From an uncultured Erysipelotrichaceae bacterium (lineage in GTDB: Bacteria > Bacillota_I > Bacilli_A > Erysipelotrichales > Erysipelotrichaceae): DNA of 40,707 nucleotides. The notes beneath the pieces are model-generated. The model was not told where the DNA came from. It ran no database searches and saw only the letters and a list, made by a program, of their open reading frames with translations. Made by a program: the position numbers and the translations under genes. Shown here in pieces: positions 1 to 8,368 of the stretch. Every line of letters starts with the position of its first letter. The stretch's first letter is position 1. Location of the stretch: positions 1-40,707 of the forward strand of contig CALVCO010000009.1 of assembly GCA_944326095.1 (NCBI GenBank), given 5' to 3'.

Positions 1-291
1 CTGGATGTGTTTTTAGAACTGTTGGATAATATATCAGATGAAACCATAAAAAATTATTTATATGCAGTTGGACAATTTAAACTTCCCTCAAATATTGACA
101 CACCTAATACACAGATTATTTATTTTTATGGTGGAAAGATAAATGAATTTGTTTTTAGAAATGTAGCAAAATATATCAAGAAAAATTATAAAAATTCTAC
201 AACTATTTGTTTAAAAGGAAAGGGACATTGTGAGGACGCATTACTGCACTCAAATGAGTGGATTGAACGACTGGATAAATATATTATCTAG
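1..291 (+). CDS. alpha/beta hydrolase, C-terminal fragment (5' end outside window)
   Basis: The reading frame is open from base 1 and closes with TAG at 289-291, so this is the last ~96 codons of a longer gene. A GTG at position 7 is in frame, but nothing marks it as a start. The tail reads like the last strand and helix of an alpha/beta hydrolase: a strand (IIYFYGG), a helix, a strand (TICLKG), then GKGHCE followed by a helix that ends in ERLDKYI. The His in GHCE is in the usual place for the catalytic His of this fold. The nucleophile and acid would lie upstream and are not seen. The family is inferred from this short tail only, and the substrate is unknown. Confidence 0.55.
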   Translation: MDVFLELLDNISDETIKNYLYAVGQFKLPSNIDTPNTQIIYFYGGKINEFVFRNVAKYIKKNYKNSTTICLKGKGHCEDALLHSNEWIERLDKYII

Positions 292-409
292 TACTACAAA
301 TCCTAATTTGGAAAGAGGTTAAGAAGATGGGATTATTTAAATAGGTTTGTATTTGTCGGTTATTCGTGCCAACACCAATGTTGTTAAATATTATAGATTT
401 ATATAGTTG

Positions 410-457
410 AAATCGTATCAATCAAATCGATAATTCAAAATTAATGTGATACGATTT
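410..457. repeat. 11-bp inverted repeat upstream of the decayed AlbA gene
   Basis: AAATCGTATCA at 410-420 is matched exactly by its reverse complement at 447-457, with 26 nt between. A TTGACA hexamer overlaps and follows the right arm (456-461). A third partial copy (AATACGATT) lies at 479-487. This looks like an operator around a promoter. The rest of 292-499 shows no coding frame. Confidence 0.5.
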
Positions 458-499
458 GACATAGTATGTGTGTAAATCAATACGATTGAAGCCACCATT

Positions 500-1621
500 A
501 TGCTTTTTCACGATAGTGAAACTGTCGAACTAAAAGAAATTATCGCTTTTGCTAACTGTAATGGAGGAAAATTATATATCGGTGTTAAAGATGATGGAAC
601 AATAGTAGGTATAGATGAACCAGACAGCATTTCTTTACAGATAAGTAATATGGTCCGGGATTCTATCAAACAAAATGTAACAATGTTTGTTCATAACGAA
701 ACTATCGAAGAAGATGAAAAAAAATTTTAGCCATAAATATTCAACGAGGAACTAATCGTCTTTATTATCTTGCAAAAAAGGGAATGCGCTAGGAGGGTGT
801 GTTTGACAGACAAGGTTCCTCTTCAGTACCTGCTAGTGATGCTGCAATCCGAGGCATGATCAAAGAAACAGATAAAGATTGCTTTGAAACTAATTAATCA
901 AGACGGTTTTTATAGTAACTTAGGTTTAAATTTTGTCTGATAATGTGTTCATACAATTAAAGTTGCTATTTTTCAAGGAACAGATTAAATTGTATTTAAA
1001 GATTGTCGGGAGTTTAGTGGCTTACTTCTTTGCCAAATGAACGAAGTTTATGACTATATAGATTTTCATAATCAGACTCGCGCAACAATAGATAAACTAT
1101 TGAGAATCGATATTCGCGATTATCCTGAAGTTGCTTTGAGAGAAGCGCTATTAAATATGTTGGTCCATCGTGATTATTCCTTCAGTTCAAGTGCTTTAAT
1201 CAGCCTTTATGCAGATCGGATTGAATTTGTATCTCTTGGGGAATTAATGCCGGGAATTGAAACAACAAAAAATGCCTTTAAGATCATTCTACCTAATATA
1301 AGCACAAAATATGAAACGGGAAATAATAATGAACAAGTCACAGGTTTAGCTAAAAGCAACCAAAATATTACAGATGATGAAGCATTGATTATAGGATATG
1401 CAAAGTCTTATAATTTCATAACAAGAAATGATGTAATTGAATTACTTGACGTAAGTATATCGACAGCATCGCGAATTCTTCAAAGAATGGTAAAAATTGG
1501 CGTATTGAAACAATATGGTAATGCAATAGGTACTCGTTACACTGCAAAAAAAAGTAGAAATCATTTACGGATAATTTTTTTGAGCATGCTAAAAGTAAAG
1601 TATATATTATTTCCAATTTAG
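500..1621 (+). pseudogene. decayed AlbA_2 / RecG-like (Schlafen AlbA_2) DNA-binding protein
   Basis: The pieces of one gene lie in order but in different frames. Positions 500-730 encode an AlbA_2 N-terminus (SETVELKE..., FANCNGGKLYIGVKDDG). At 731-860 the next part of the family, including GTNRLYYLAKKGMR and RQGSSSVPAS, is readable but carries an in-frame TAG at 790-792 and a frame change. At about 940-1020 come remnants such as VAIFQGTDK. An open frame at 1037-1621 encodes the C-terminal HATPase_c_4-like part (YPEVALREALLNMLVHRDYS) and a winged-helix end (ITRNDVIELLDVSISTASRIL). Intact relatives are 400-500 aa regulators often carried by mobile DNA. At least two frameshifts and one stop make this a pseudogene. 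It is possible, but unlikely, that the 194-aa C-terminal piece is still made. Confidence 0.85.
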
Positions 1622-1729
1622 GTTAAATCAAGTAAGAAATATTCAATTTCTTTACTTAAACTTAAAATAAAGTATAAAAATCTAATTTGAGAATGCAATG
1701 TCATAAAAACAATAAAAAGGGGAATAACT

Positions 1730-2080
1730 ATGGAAAATGAAAAAGTATTTAATATGAAATTTGCTAAAATATATCCTTTATTAGTTAATAAAGCTATTAG
1801 AAAAGGTAGAAATGAAGATGAAGTATTAGAAGTAATAAATTGGCTTACAGGTTATACTAAAGCTGATATTGATAAAATGATAAAAGATGATATAACTTAT
1901 AAAAGTTTTTTTGAAAATGCACCTATGTTAAATCCTAATCGTAAATTAATTAAAGGAGTAATTTGTGGGGTTAGAGTTGAAGATATTGAGGATCCTTTGA
2001 TGCAAGAAATAAGATATCTTGATAAACTTATTGATGAACTCGCTAAAGGTAAGTCTATGGATAAAATTCTAAGAAAATAA
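1730..2080 (+). CDS. DUF2200 domain-containing protein
   Basis: This 116-aa soluble protein matches the DUF2200 family (PF09966) over its full length. Family-typical segments are FAKIYPLLVNKAIRKGR near residues 11-27, INWLTGYTK, FFENAPMLNPNR, ICGVRVEDIEDP and the end GKSMDKILRK. No function is established for the family and no catalytic residues stand out. The start is ATG at 1730 behind AAAAAGGGG. It lies alone between the decayed AlbA gene and a separately promoted membrane protein gene. Family assignment is firm from the pattern; function is unknown. Confidence 0.9.
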   Translation: MENEKVFNMKFAKIYPLLVNKAIRKGRNEDEVLEVINWLTGYTKADIDKMIKDDITYKSFFENAPMLNPNRKLIKGVICGVRVEDIEDPLMQEIRYLDKLIDELAKGKSMDKILRK

Positions 2081-2162
2081 GCTATTAATGTTAAATCTTT
2101 GTGTGAAATAGATTATTTTAATTGTATTTTAAATTATATATAAGTATAATTAATCGGTATTT

Positions 2163-2204
2163 TGATATAATACAAAATATATTGAATAGTCGTACCAATA
2201 TATT
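2163..2204 (+). promoter_or_regulatory. extended -10 promoter with a 9-bp dyad at the expected start of transcription
   Basis: TGATATAAT (2163-2171) is a perfect TGN-TATAAT extended -10. No good -35 is visible. AATATATTG (2176-2184) and CAATATATT (2196-2204) form an exact 9-bp inverted repeat beginning about where transcription should start. The leader is therefore either structured or carries an operator. Confidence 0.6.
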
Positions 2205-2257
2205 AAAGATCAATCGACTTAGAAAGAATATTATTTTTAAATAATAAAGGGGAATTT

Positions 2258-2605
2258 ATGAAATCAATAATGAAAACTTCAGGAATCTTAATGATTCTAT
2301 TTGGTATCGTTTATGCAATCGTGGCTATTTTAGCTTATACTGGAACTATTACAGGAATTTTACCAGGACATGAAAGCCAAGAAATCTTAATCGTTATCTT
2401 ATCTGCTGCTGTAGCAATCTTTGCTTTAGTTGGTGGCATTTTAGCTTTAGCTGGTAACAAGGGTGCTGCTCGCATCGTTGGTATCATCTTTGCAGTTGTT
2501 GGTTTAGTATCATTAATTTACTTACAATTTACTGCAAGTACCTTTAACATTGCTGATTGTATTGCAATGGTACTTGGAATAATGTTATTTGTTTCAGCAA
2601 AATAA
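2258..2605 (+). CDS. small four-helix membrane protein (DUF4064-like)
   Basis: This 115-aa integral membrane protein has four predicted helices at about residues 7-28, 43-65, 70-87 and 93-112. The spacing and the Gly/Ala-rich helices (LVGGILALAGNKGAARIVGIIF) resemble DUF4064-type proteins. There is no signal peptide beyond the first helix and no catalytic residue. ATG 2258 follows AAAGGGG. The gene is monocistronic: an extended -10 promoter lies 90 bp upstream and an intrinsic terminator directly downstream. A role in the envelope is only a guess. Confidence 0.7.
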   Translation: MKSIMKTSGILMILFGIVYAIVAILAYTGTITGILPGHESQEILIVILSAAVAIFALVGGILALAGNKGAARIVGIIFAVVGLVSLIYLQFTASTFNIADCIAMVLGIMLFVSAK

Positions 2606-2613
2606 ACATTTAG

Positions 2614-2642
2614 ACAGATCGTTATTTATGATCTGTTTTTTA
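2614..2642 (+). terminator. intrinsic terminator after the small membrane protein gene
   Basis: ACAGATC (2614-2620) pairs with GATCTGT (2630-2636) and is followed by a T-rich run. Confidence 0.85.
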
Positions 2643-2645
2643 TTG

Positions 2646-2651
2646 TATAAT
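2646..2651 (+). promoter_or_regulatory. -10 element for the SRPBCC gene
   Basis: TATAAT sits directly after the terminator T tract and 28 bp before the start codon at 2679. The ribosome site AAGGAAGG lies between them. Confidence 0.55.
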
Positions 2652-2678
2652 ATAGGCATATAAGGAAGGATAAATAAT

Positions 2679-3170
2679 ATGAAATTTAGTACAGTTAAAG
2701 AATTTCCATTTTCTATGGAAACAGCGTGGAATGCTTTACAAGATCCCGCAAAATTAGATTTAGAACCAGGAACAGAATTAAATATTATCTCATCTACTAA
2801 ATGGGAAGCAATTAATGATGAGGCTAAATCAGTATCTACTTATGAGGCAACTTTTGATGAAGAAAATAAAATTGTTAAAGTAGAAAGTAGCAGCAATAAA
2901 AAACATGATCATGATTTCATGTATTTTAAATTAAAAGAAATTGCTGAAGATAAAGTTAGTTTAGAAATTGATGTAGAAATTAATACTGGAGTTCATTTGG
3001 TAGCTAAAGCTTTGGCCAAGTTAATTGAAATTCCAACTAAAAATATTATGTCAAAGCATTTTTATCAAAATTTTGAAGCTATGTGTTTAGGTAAAGAAAC
3101 TAAACATTTGTCTCAAGATGAATTAAAAGAACTTGCTAAACAAGAATATGAAAAACACGAAAATAAGTAA
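2679..3170 (+). CDS. SRPBCC-like (START/Bet v1 fold) protein
   Basis: This 163-aa soluble protein looks like a polyketide-cyclase/DUF2505-type SRPBCC protein. It starts with a short strand (KFSTVKEFPFS), a helix with AWNALQDPAKL, then alternating strands, and ends with a long amphipathic helix (~115-135, LAKLIEIPTKNIMSKHF) followed by a charged Lys/Glu tail. Such folds bind hydrophobic ligands, but no ligand can be named here. ATG 2679 follows AAGGAAGG at good spacing. It has its own -10 element and terminator, so it is monocistronic. Confidence 0.65.
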   Translation: MKFSTVKEFPFSMETAWNALQDPAKLDLEPGTELNIISSTKWEAINDEAKSVSTYEATFDEENKIVKVESSSNKKHDHDFMYFKLKEIAEDKVSLEIDVEINTGVHLVAKALAKLIEIPTKNIMSKHFYQNFEAMCLGKETKHLSQDELKELAKQEYEKHENK

Positions 3171-3191
3171 TTATTTTTATTAAGTATTAAG

Positions 3192-3224
3192 AAAAACCAT
3201 AAGTTTCAAACTTGTGGATTTTTT
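3192..3224 (+). terminator. intrinsic terminator after the SRPBCC gene
   Basis: AAAAACCATAAGTTT pairs with AAACTTGTGGATTTTT around a short loop, and the downstream arm runs into a T tract. Confidence 0.8.
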
Positions 3225-3249
3225 CTTTAATATTAGAAGGGGATAGAGG

Positions 3250-4998
3250 ATGATTGAACGAAAAAAAATCAAAAAGGCAGCAAAGAAAATATTAAAAGCG
3301 CATTATAGTTTTTTAGTTATTGCTTGTATGATATCAGGATTTATTGCTACTGAGTTTTCAAGCTCATTTGATCAATTAAGTGTTCGTAATGATACTAGTG
3401 TTGAAGTACAAGGATCTTTACCATCACAAATTAGTACTAGTCAAGTATTGGAAGATGTTTTACAAGATAATATTGAAAAAGGTAAGGAAGATGCTAATAT
3501 CATTTTAAATGAGGAAATTAGCGAAAATGATAGTCAAATATTAGGTAGAACTAGGGGAGTATTTGCGACAGTTATTAATTCATTGACTTCGGGATCAATA
3601 TTTGTTTCAATCGTTGCCGCTATTAATTCCATGGTTGGTTCAGAAAATTTAGCTATTTTGATTATGATTGGCTTAGGATTATTGTTATTTTTCCTAGTGT
3701 GGTTTTATATTCAAAATACATTTGCGGTTATATTACGAAGAATATTCTTAGAATCTAGAATATATGAAAAAGTTTCTTTTGAACGCTTTATGTTTTTAAG
3801 TAGAGTAAAGCGTTGGAATAGAGCTAGTTTTACTATGTTTGTTTGTTATATTTATCAAACATTATGGTCTTTAACAATAGTAGGTGGCTTTATTAAACAT
3901 TATGCTTATTTTTTAGTTCCATATATAATTGCTGAAAATCCAGATATTAAAGCTAATCAAGCAATAAGCCTTTCTCGTAAGATGATGAAGGGTCATAAAT
4001 GGGAATGCTTTAAGATAGATATTACTTTTATTGGCTGGACAATCCTTTCATCATTTACATTTGGATTATCTGCTATCTTCTTTAGTAATCCATATAAAAT
4101 GGCTACTTTTAGTGAATATTATGTTGGGTTAAGACAAGAAGCTAAAAATAAGAATATTGAAAATATTAACTTATTAAATGATACTTATTTATTTGAAATT
4201 GCTAGTGAGCAAACTTTAAAACTTGCTTATCCAGAAACTAGTAATGCTAATATTGAAGAACCTAGTTTACCAGGAGTTAGAGGATTTTTTGCTAAGTGGT
4301 TTGGTATTCTATTTAAAAAAGAAAAAGATTATGAAGAAAAGATGCATCAGGTTCAATTATATGAAGCAATTGAAGATGTTGTACAAGGCAGACAATATCC
4401 TCGTCGTTTATTTCCAATTAAGGAAGAAAATAGAAGTGCATTGTTATCTAGTTTAAATCCATTAAGAGATTATACGATATGGTCTTTAATCCTTATGTTC
4501 TTTATTTTTTCAGGTATTGGTTGGATTTGGGAAGTTAGTCTTCATTTAATTACTGATGGTGTATTTGTTAATAGAGGAGCATTACATGGACCATGGCTAC
4601 CAATTTATGGTTCTGGTGGTATTTTAATCTTGGTATTATTAAAACGTTTCCGTAATAAACCAATGCTTAATTTCTTTTTGATTTTATTAGTTTGTGGTAT
4701 TTTAGAATATACTACATCTTATGTTATGGAAATGAATACTGGTCTTAAATGGTGGGATTATAGTGGCTATTTCTTGAATTTGAATGGAAGAATATGTGCA
4801 GAAGGTTTATCGGTATTTGGTATAGGCGGTATGGCTTTTGTTTATATATTGGCTCCAGTTTTTGATAATTTAATAGAAAAAATTAAACCAATAATTGCTA
4901 AGATATTATGTATTGTATTACTTATTGTCTTTAGTTTTGATGCCGTTTATTCACATTTTTATCCAAATACTGGTGAAGGTATTACTGACTATCAATAA
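3250..4998 (+). CDS. DUF975 - PF06541 two-part membrane protein
   Basis: This 582-aa integral membrane protein joins two families usually seen as separate proteins. Residues ~1-300 look like DUF975: a first helix at ~20-35, an extracytoplasmic Ser/Asp-rich loop (~40-100), further helices, the pattern NQAISLSRKMMKGHKWE and a PY(K)MATF motif. Residues ~408-575 are a PF06541 (putative ABC-transporter type IV) domain with helices and the motifs GALHGPWLPIYG, KWWDYSG and NGRICAEG. The ~100-aa linker between them is charged and probably cytosolic. Start ATG 3250 follows AGAAGGGGATAGAGG. The gene stands alone between terminators. Both families lack a proven function. A stand-alone PF06541 relative is encoded at 39567-40262. 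Confidence 0.75.
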   Translation: MIERKKIKKAAKKILKAHYSFLVIACMISGFIATEFSSSFDQLSVRNDTSVEVQGSLPSQISTSQVLEDVLQDNIEKGKEDANIILNEEISENDSQILGRTRGVFATVINSLTSGSIFVSIVAAINSMVGSENLAILIMIGLGLLLFFLVWFYIQNTFAVILRRIFLESRIYEKVSFERFMFLSRVKRWNRASFTMFVCYIYQTLWSLTIVGGFIKHYAYFLVPYIIAENPDIKANQAISLSRKMMKGHKWECFKIDITFIGWTILSSFTFGLSAIFFSNPYKMATFSEYYVGLRQEAKNKNIENINLLNDTYLFEIASEQTLKLAYPETSNANIEEPSLPGVRGFFAKWFGILFKKEKDYEEKMHQVQLYEAIEDVVQGRQYPRRLFPIKEENRSALLSSLNPLRDYTIWSLILMFFIFSGIGWIWEVSLHLITDGVFVNRGALHGPWLPIYGSGGILILVLLKRFRNKPMLNFFLILLVCGILEYTTSYVMEMNTGLKWWDYSGYFLNLNGRICAEGLSVFGIGGMAFVYILAPVFDNLIEKIKPIIAKILCIVLLIVFSFDAVYSHFYPNTGEGITDYQ

Positions 4999-5000
4999 AA

Positions 5001-5024
5001 AAGGTCGCTTTATAGCGATCTTTT
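5001..5024. terminator. bidirectional intrinsic terminator
   Basis: GGTCGCT (5003-5009) pairs with AGCGATC (5014-5020) with one wobble. It is flanked by A6 on the left and T4 on the right, so it can end both the plus-strand gene before it and the minus-strand gene that stops at 5025. Confidence 0.8.
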
Positions 5025-5390
5025 CTATTGATAAATAACCATCATAATTAATATTAATATACAGATAATTGCTGAAAATATGCATAGTCCTATACCAAAT
5101 GTACTTAGTCGTATCTTTCTTATTACCCCTTCAGGATTATTATCATAGTGGTCTATGTAGAATTGTAGATTAGAAGTAAATAATTTATAGTAGGAATAAC
5201 CACCTATTATGATGATTAAGTTAAAAAATGATACAGTATTCAAATATGTATTAATGGTTGTGCGATTTAAGTTTAAAAGAATAATGCTTAATATGAATGT
5301 TGTTATAGAAACAATAGTACATATTTGGACTACTTTTTTGGCTTTAATTATTTTTGGTGCCCTTGCTAAGTATTTTTCGATATTATTCAT
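5025..5390 (-). CDS. small three-helix membrane protein of unknown function
   Basis: This 121-aa protein has a basic N-terminus (KIIKAKK) and three hydrophobic segments at about residues 21-40, 52-68 and 98-119. A polar loop (FTSNLQFYIDHYDNNPEGVIRKIRL) lies between the second and third. I recognise no family. The start ATG at 5390 follows GAGGAAAAAC. It is convergent with the DUF975-PF06541 gene and shares its terminator. It lies downstream of pfp in the same direction, but the pfp terminator separates them. Confidence 0.6.
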   Translation of the reverse strand: MNNIEKYLARAPKIIKAKKVVQICTIVSITTFILSIILLNLNRTTINTYLNTVSFFNLIIIIGGYSYYKLFTSNLQFYIDHYDNNPEGVIRKIRLSTFGIGLCIFSAIICILILIMMVIYQ

Positions 5391-5419
5391 AAGTTTTTCC
5401 TCTATATATATTATAAAGA

Positions 5420-5450
5420 AAAAAAGCTATAACGGCTAGTGTTATAGCTT
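5420..5450 (-). terminator. intrinsic terminator of pfp
   Basis: AAGCTATAAC (5424-5433) and GTTATAGCTT (5441-5450) are an exact 10-bp stem. Read on the minus strand the stem is followed by a T-rich run (5420-5426). Confidence 0.85.
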
Positions 5451-5457
5451 AATTTTA

Positions 5458-7116
5458 TTATTCTTGTTCTAATGCTAAGGTCTTAGTTGTGATATCACAT
5501 ACTTCAGCTGGTCCATAGTATTGGATAGCACCTGGATATACATAGCATGTTTCTTGAGCCCATTCATCACGGTGAGCTTCAAAATATTTAAATGGTTTGC
5601 CATCTAATTCAACAAGAGCTTTTTTAATAACTGGTTTATCTTCACCATGTCTTCTTTCGATATTCATCATCTTAGTGATTGGCATACCACCAGCTACCCA
5701 TTCATTTGCAGGTTTAGATAGATTAGAAATCTTTGATAAATAACCATTATAACCATATTGAATTAACATGAAGGCATTATATCCTAATGAATAACAATAA
5801 TCAGAATCGAAGTTTGAAGGGAATGCACATCTTCCTTCATAACCTAAGAAATGGTGTAAGGCATTGAATTTACCATTATATGTACCATTTTTCTTTCTTT
5901 CATCCAAATTAGCTTTTACTAAAGCTGAGAATAATTTTTCAGATTCGATCAATGATACTTGAACATTACCATGAGGATCTCTTTCTAAGAATAATTGTTG
6001 TTGGATAGTTTCAGGAAGAATAGCGAATACTGCCATTGATTCTTTAGTTAAACCATTTTCGATAAATGCATATTTATCTTTCCAAGTAGGTAGAGCATTG
6101 AAAGCATCTGCTTTGCTTCCTGCTAATAATTCATTGATTTCTTGAATTAATACAGAGAATTCTGGAACGAATTCAACTACACCTTCTGGAATGATTGCTA
6201 CACCAAAGTTCATTCCTTTAGCAGCACGATTAGCTACTGAATCAGCAATATAATCAGCGATTTGTGCTAAAGACATTTTCTTAGCTGATACTTCTTCAGA
6301 AATTAAGCAAATATTTGGTTGAGTTTCTAGAGCACATTCTAAAGCAACATGTGATGCTGAACGTCCCATAACTTTAATGAAGTGCCAATATTTTTTAGCT
6401 GAATTAGCATCTCTTTCAATATTTCCAATAATTTCACTATAAGTTTTAGTTGCAGTATCGAAACCAAATGAACATTCGATATCTTCATTCTTTAAGTCGC
6501 CATCGATAGTTTTTGGACAACCGATAACTTGTACGCCAGTATTATGAGCAGCAAAATATTCAGCTAATACAGCAGCATTAGTATTTGAATCATCACCACC
6601 AATAATAACAATAGCAGTAATACCATGTTTTTTACAAACTTCTGCAACAATAGCGAATTGTTCTTGAGTTTCTAATTTAGTACGTCCAGAACCGATGATA
6701 TCGAAACCACCAGTATTACGATATTCATTGATATATTCATCATCAAAGATTAAATAATCATCGTTAATTAAACCAATTGGTCCATTTTTAAAGCCATATA
6801 AAACATTTTCAGGATTAGTAGCTTTTAATGCATCATATAGACCACAAATAACATTGTGACCACCTGGAGCTTGTCCACCAGATAGGATAACACCTACTAC
6901 TTGTTTTTTTGCTACAGAAGTATTTTGTCCTTTAGCAAATGTAATTTCTTTTTTTCCATAAGTATTTGGGAATAAAGCTTTGATCTTTTCTTGATCAGCT
7001 ACACTTTGAGTTTCTTCACCTTCGTTGACACAAATTTCGGCAATACCATTTCTTAACATGCCAGGAAGTTTTGGAGAATACTCATATCTTGCTTTTTGCA
7101 ATGATGAAATTTTCAT
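5458..7116 (-). CDS. pfp: pyrophosphate--fructose 6-phosphate 1-phosphotransferase (long PFP)
   Basis: This cytosolic glycolytic enzyme phosphorylates fructose-6-phosphate with PPi and is reversible. At 552 aa it matches the long (plant beta/spirochete-like) PFP class rather than the ~320-aa ATP-PFK. Visible motifs are GGQAPGGHN (residues 80-88), GGDDSNTN (173-180) and PKTIDGDL (201-208). The second Asp of GGDD marks PPi use: ATP-dependent enzymes have Gly there. MGRSASH follows as part of the fructose-6-phosphate site. The start is ATG at 7116 behind AAAGGAG at good spacing. It is monocistronic, divergent from the small FakA-C-like gene and ended by a strong hairpin. Confidence 0.95.
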   Translation of the reverse strand: MKISSLQKARYEYSPKLPGMLRNGIAEICVNEGEETQSVADQEKIKALFPNTYGKKEITFAKGQNTSVAKKQVVGVILSGGQAPGGHNVICGLYDALKATNPENVLYGFKNGPIGLINDDYLIFDDEYINEYRNTGGFDIIGSGRTKLETQEQFAIVAEVCKKHGITAIVIIGGDDSNTNAAVLAEYFAAHNTGVQVIGCPKTIDGDLKNEDIECSFGFDTATKTYSEIIGNIERDANSAKKYWHFIKVMGRSASHVALECALETQPNICLISEEVSAKKMSLAQIADYIADSVANRAAKGMNFGVAIIPEGVVEFVPEFSVLIQEINELLAGSKADAFNALPTWKDKYAFIENGLTKESMAVFAILPETIQQQLFLERDPHGNVQVSLIESEKLFSALVKANLDERKKNGTYNGKFNALHHFLGYEGRCAFPSNFDSDYCYSLGYNAFMLIQYGYNGYLSKISNLSKPANEWVAGGMPITKMMNIERRHGEDKPVIKKALVELDGKPFKYFEAHRDEWAQETCYVYPGAIQYYGPAEVCDITTKTLALEQE

Positions 7117-7200
7117 ATCTAGTCTCCTTTACATACGTTTAAATTTTAAAATATTTCCCATAAAAAGTAAATATTTATTAATTAAGCTAATAAAAGTATT

Positions 7201-7231
7201 TTGCCCTTTTTTATGATAAATAGCGTATAAT
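7201..7231 (+). promoter_or_regulatory. possible promoter for the 83-aa gene and PAP2 gene
   Basis: TATAAT at 7226-7231 is a consensus -10, and TTGCCC at 7201-7206 is the nearest -35 match, with a long 19-bp spacer. It lies about 30 bp before the start at 7262. Confidence 0.5.
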
Positions 7232-7261
7232 TAAGCAAGAAATATCTAGGAGGATTTTAGC

Positions 7262-7513
7262 ATGTTAGATTACCGTTATGATACCCAATTATTAATTGAA
7301 GGAAAAAATTTAAATGAGGATACAATTCATGATTATATTATGGAACATTTTGAAGGAGATTGTTTATTAGCTGTTGGTGATGATGAAATAATAAAAATCC
7401 ATTTTCATACTAATAAACCATGGAAAGTATTAGAATATTGTGCTTCATTAGGTGAAATCTATGATATCGTAGTCGAAGATATGGATCGTCAAGCTAGAGG
7501 GTTGAAGGGTTAA
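7262..7513 (+). CDS. stand-alone FakA/YloV C-terminal-like domain protein
   Basis: This 83-aa cytosolic protein resembles the C-terminal end of FakA/YloV fatty-acid kinase (DAK1_2-like region). It has the pattern YDTQLLIEGKNLNED, then GDCLLAVGDDEIIKIHFHTNKP, then a VLEYCASLGEIYDIVVEDM end. In FakA this pattern is the tail of a ~550-aa protein that also holds DhaL and Mid domains. Here only the tail is present, with its own consensus ribosome site (TAGGAGGA) and start, so it is a complete mini-gene and not a truncation at this spot. It is 3 nt from the PAP2 gene and likely cotranscribed. Its function is unknown. Confidence 0.65.
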   Translation: MLDYRYDTQLLIEGKNLNEDTIHDYIMEHFEGDCLLAVGDDEIIKIHFHTNKPWKVLEYCASLGEIYDIVVEDMDRQARGLKG

Positions 7514-7516
7514 AAT

Positions 7517-8368
7517 TTGTTTAAAGATTTTTTTAAAGATAAAAAATATTTATTTTTATTTTTAATAATTTTTGGTTTAATTATTGGAACTTTCTTTGAT
7601 TTTAAAGTATCTTCAATTTTATATCATAAAAATAATATATTTGGTTTATTTTTTGCAGCTTATGGACAGCTGCCTTTTAATCTTGGATTTGCAATAAGTG
7701 GAACATTGATGTTTTTAATTAGTTTAAAAACAAATAAGCAATCTTGGATAGTTTATGGCATATTACTTAATTTATTAAGCTTAATATTGTGTACTATTTC
7801 CCCTTTACTTTATTTAAAGAATTTATCTTGGATTTTAGCTTTAATTATTAGTTTAATTTTAATAATAATTTCTAATTATTTAATTTATAGATATTTAAAA
7901 GATGTTGAAGTTGATAAATTAATTAAATATCTTAAATTCTTATTATTAGTATTAGTATTGCAGATGATCGCCATAAATATAATTAAATTATGGTGGGGTA
8001 GACCAAGAATGCGCATGATTGTGGCAACAGAGAATGCTTATTTTGTTCCTTGGTATATATTAGATAATGGTCTTAAGGATAGTTTATTACAACAAGGTAT
8101 AGCTTTAGAAGAATTGAAATCCTTTCCTAGTGGACATACAGCGGCAGCTACATGTATATTGGTATATACTATATTACCATTAATAAAAAATAGCCAAAAT
8201 AAAAAAACAGCTAATATATGTTTAGCTGCTAGTTTATGCTATATTTTGATTGTAGCTATATCTAGGATTGTTGCAGGAGCTCATTTTGTTAGTGATGTAA
8301 CTGTTGGCTTTGCAACATGTTTAATCATTATATTACTTGTTTATCATTACTTATATGAAAAAATATAA
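7517..8368 (+). CDS. PAP2-family membrane phosphatase
   Basis: This is an integral membrane phosphatase of the PAP2 superfamily (lipid phosphate or undecaprenyl-PP type). All three signature blocks are present: K157...RP at 162-163 (KLWWGRPRMRM), SFPSGHT at 202-208 with the catalytic His207, and SR(249-250)-x5-H256-xxx-D260. About six helices are seen, the first at ~11-27. The start is TTG at 7517: GAAGGG at 7504-7509 is well spaced and no other start is better. It follows the FakA-C-like gene by 3 nt. The substrate cannot be read from the sequence; the ~283-aa length and internal loop with VPWYILDNG suggest a lipid phosphatase. Confidence 0.88.
   Translation: MFKDFFKDKKYLFLFLIIFGLIIGTFFDFKVSSILYHKNNIFGLFFAAYGQLPFNLGFAISGTLMFLISLKTNKQSWIVYGILLNLLSLILCTISPLLYLKNLSWILALIISLILIIISNYLIYRYLKDVEVDKLIKYLKFLLLVLVLQMIAINIIKLWWGRPRMRMIVATENAYFVPWYILDNGLKDSLLQQGIALEELKSFPSGHTAAATCILVYTILPLIKNSQNKKTANICLAASLCYILIVAISRIVAGAHFVSDVTVGFATCLIIILLVYHYLYEKI

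Noticed and set aside
1630-1657. Hairpin AAGTAAGAAAT / ATTTCTTTACTT after the decayed AlbA gene
   Set aside because: The stem is AT-only apart from a few pairs, has a bulge, and lacks a T tail, so I do not call it a terminator.
7117-7261. Riboswitch or regulatory RNA between pfp and the small FakA-C-like gene
   Set aside because: Only 145 AT-rich bases with promoter elements and ribosome sites; I see no conserved riboswitch core.
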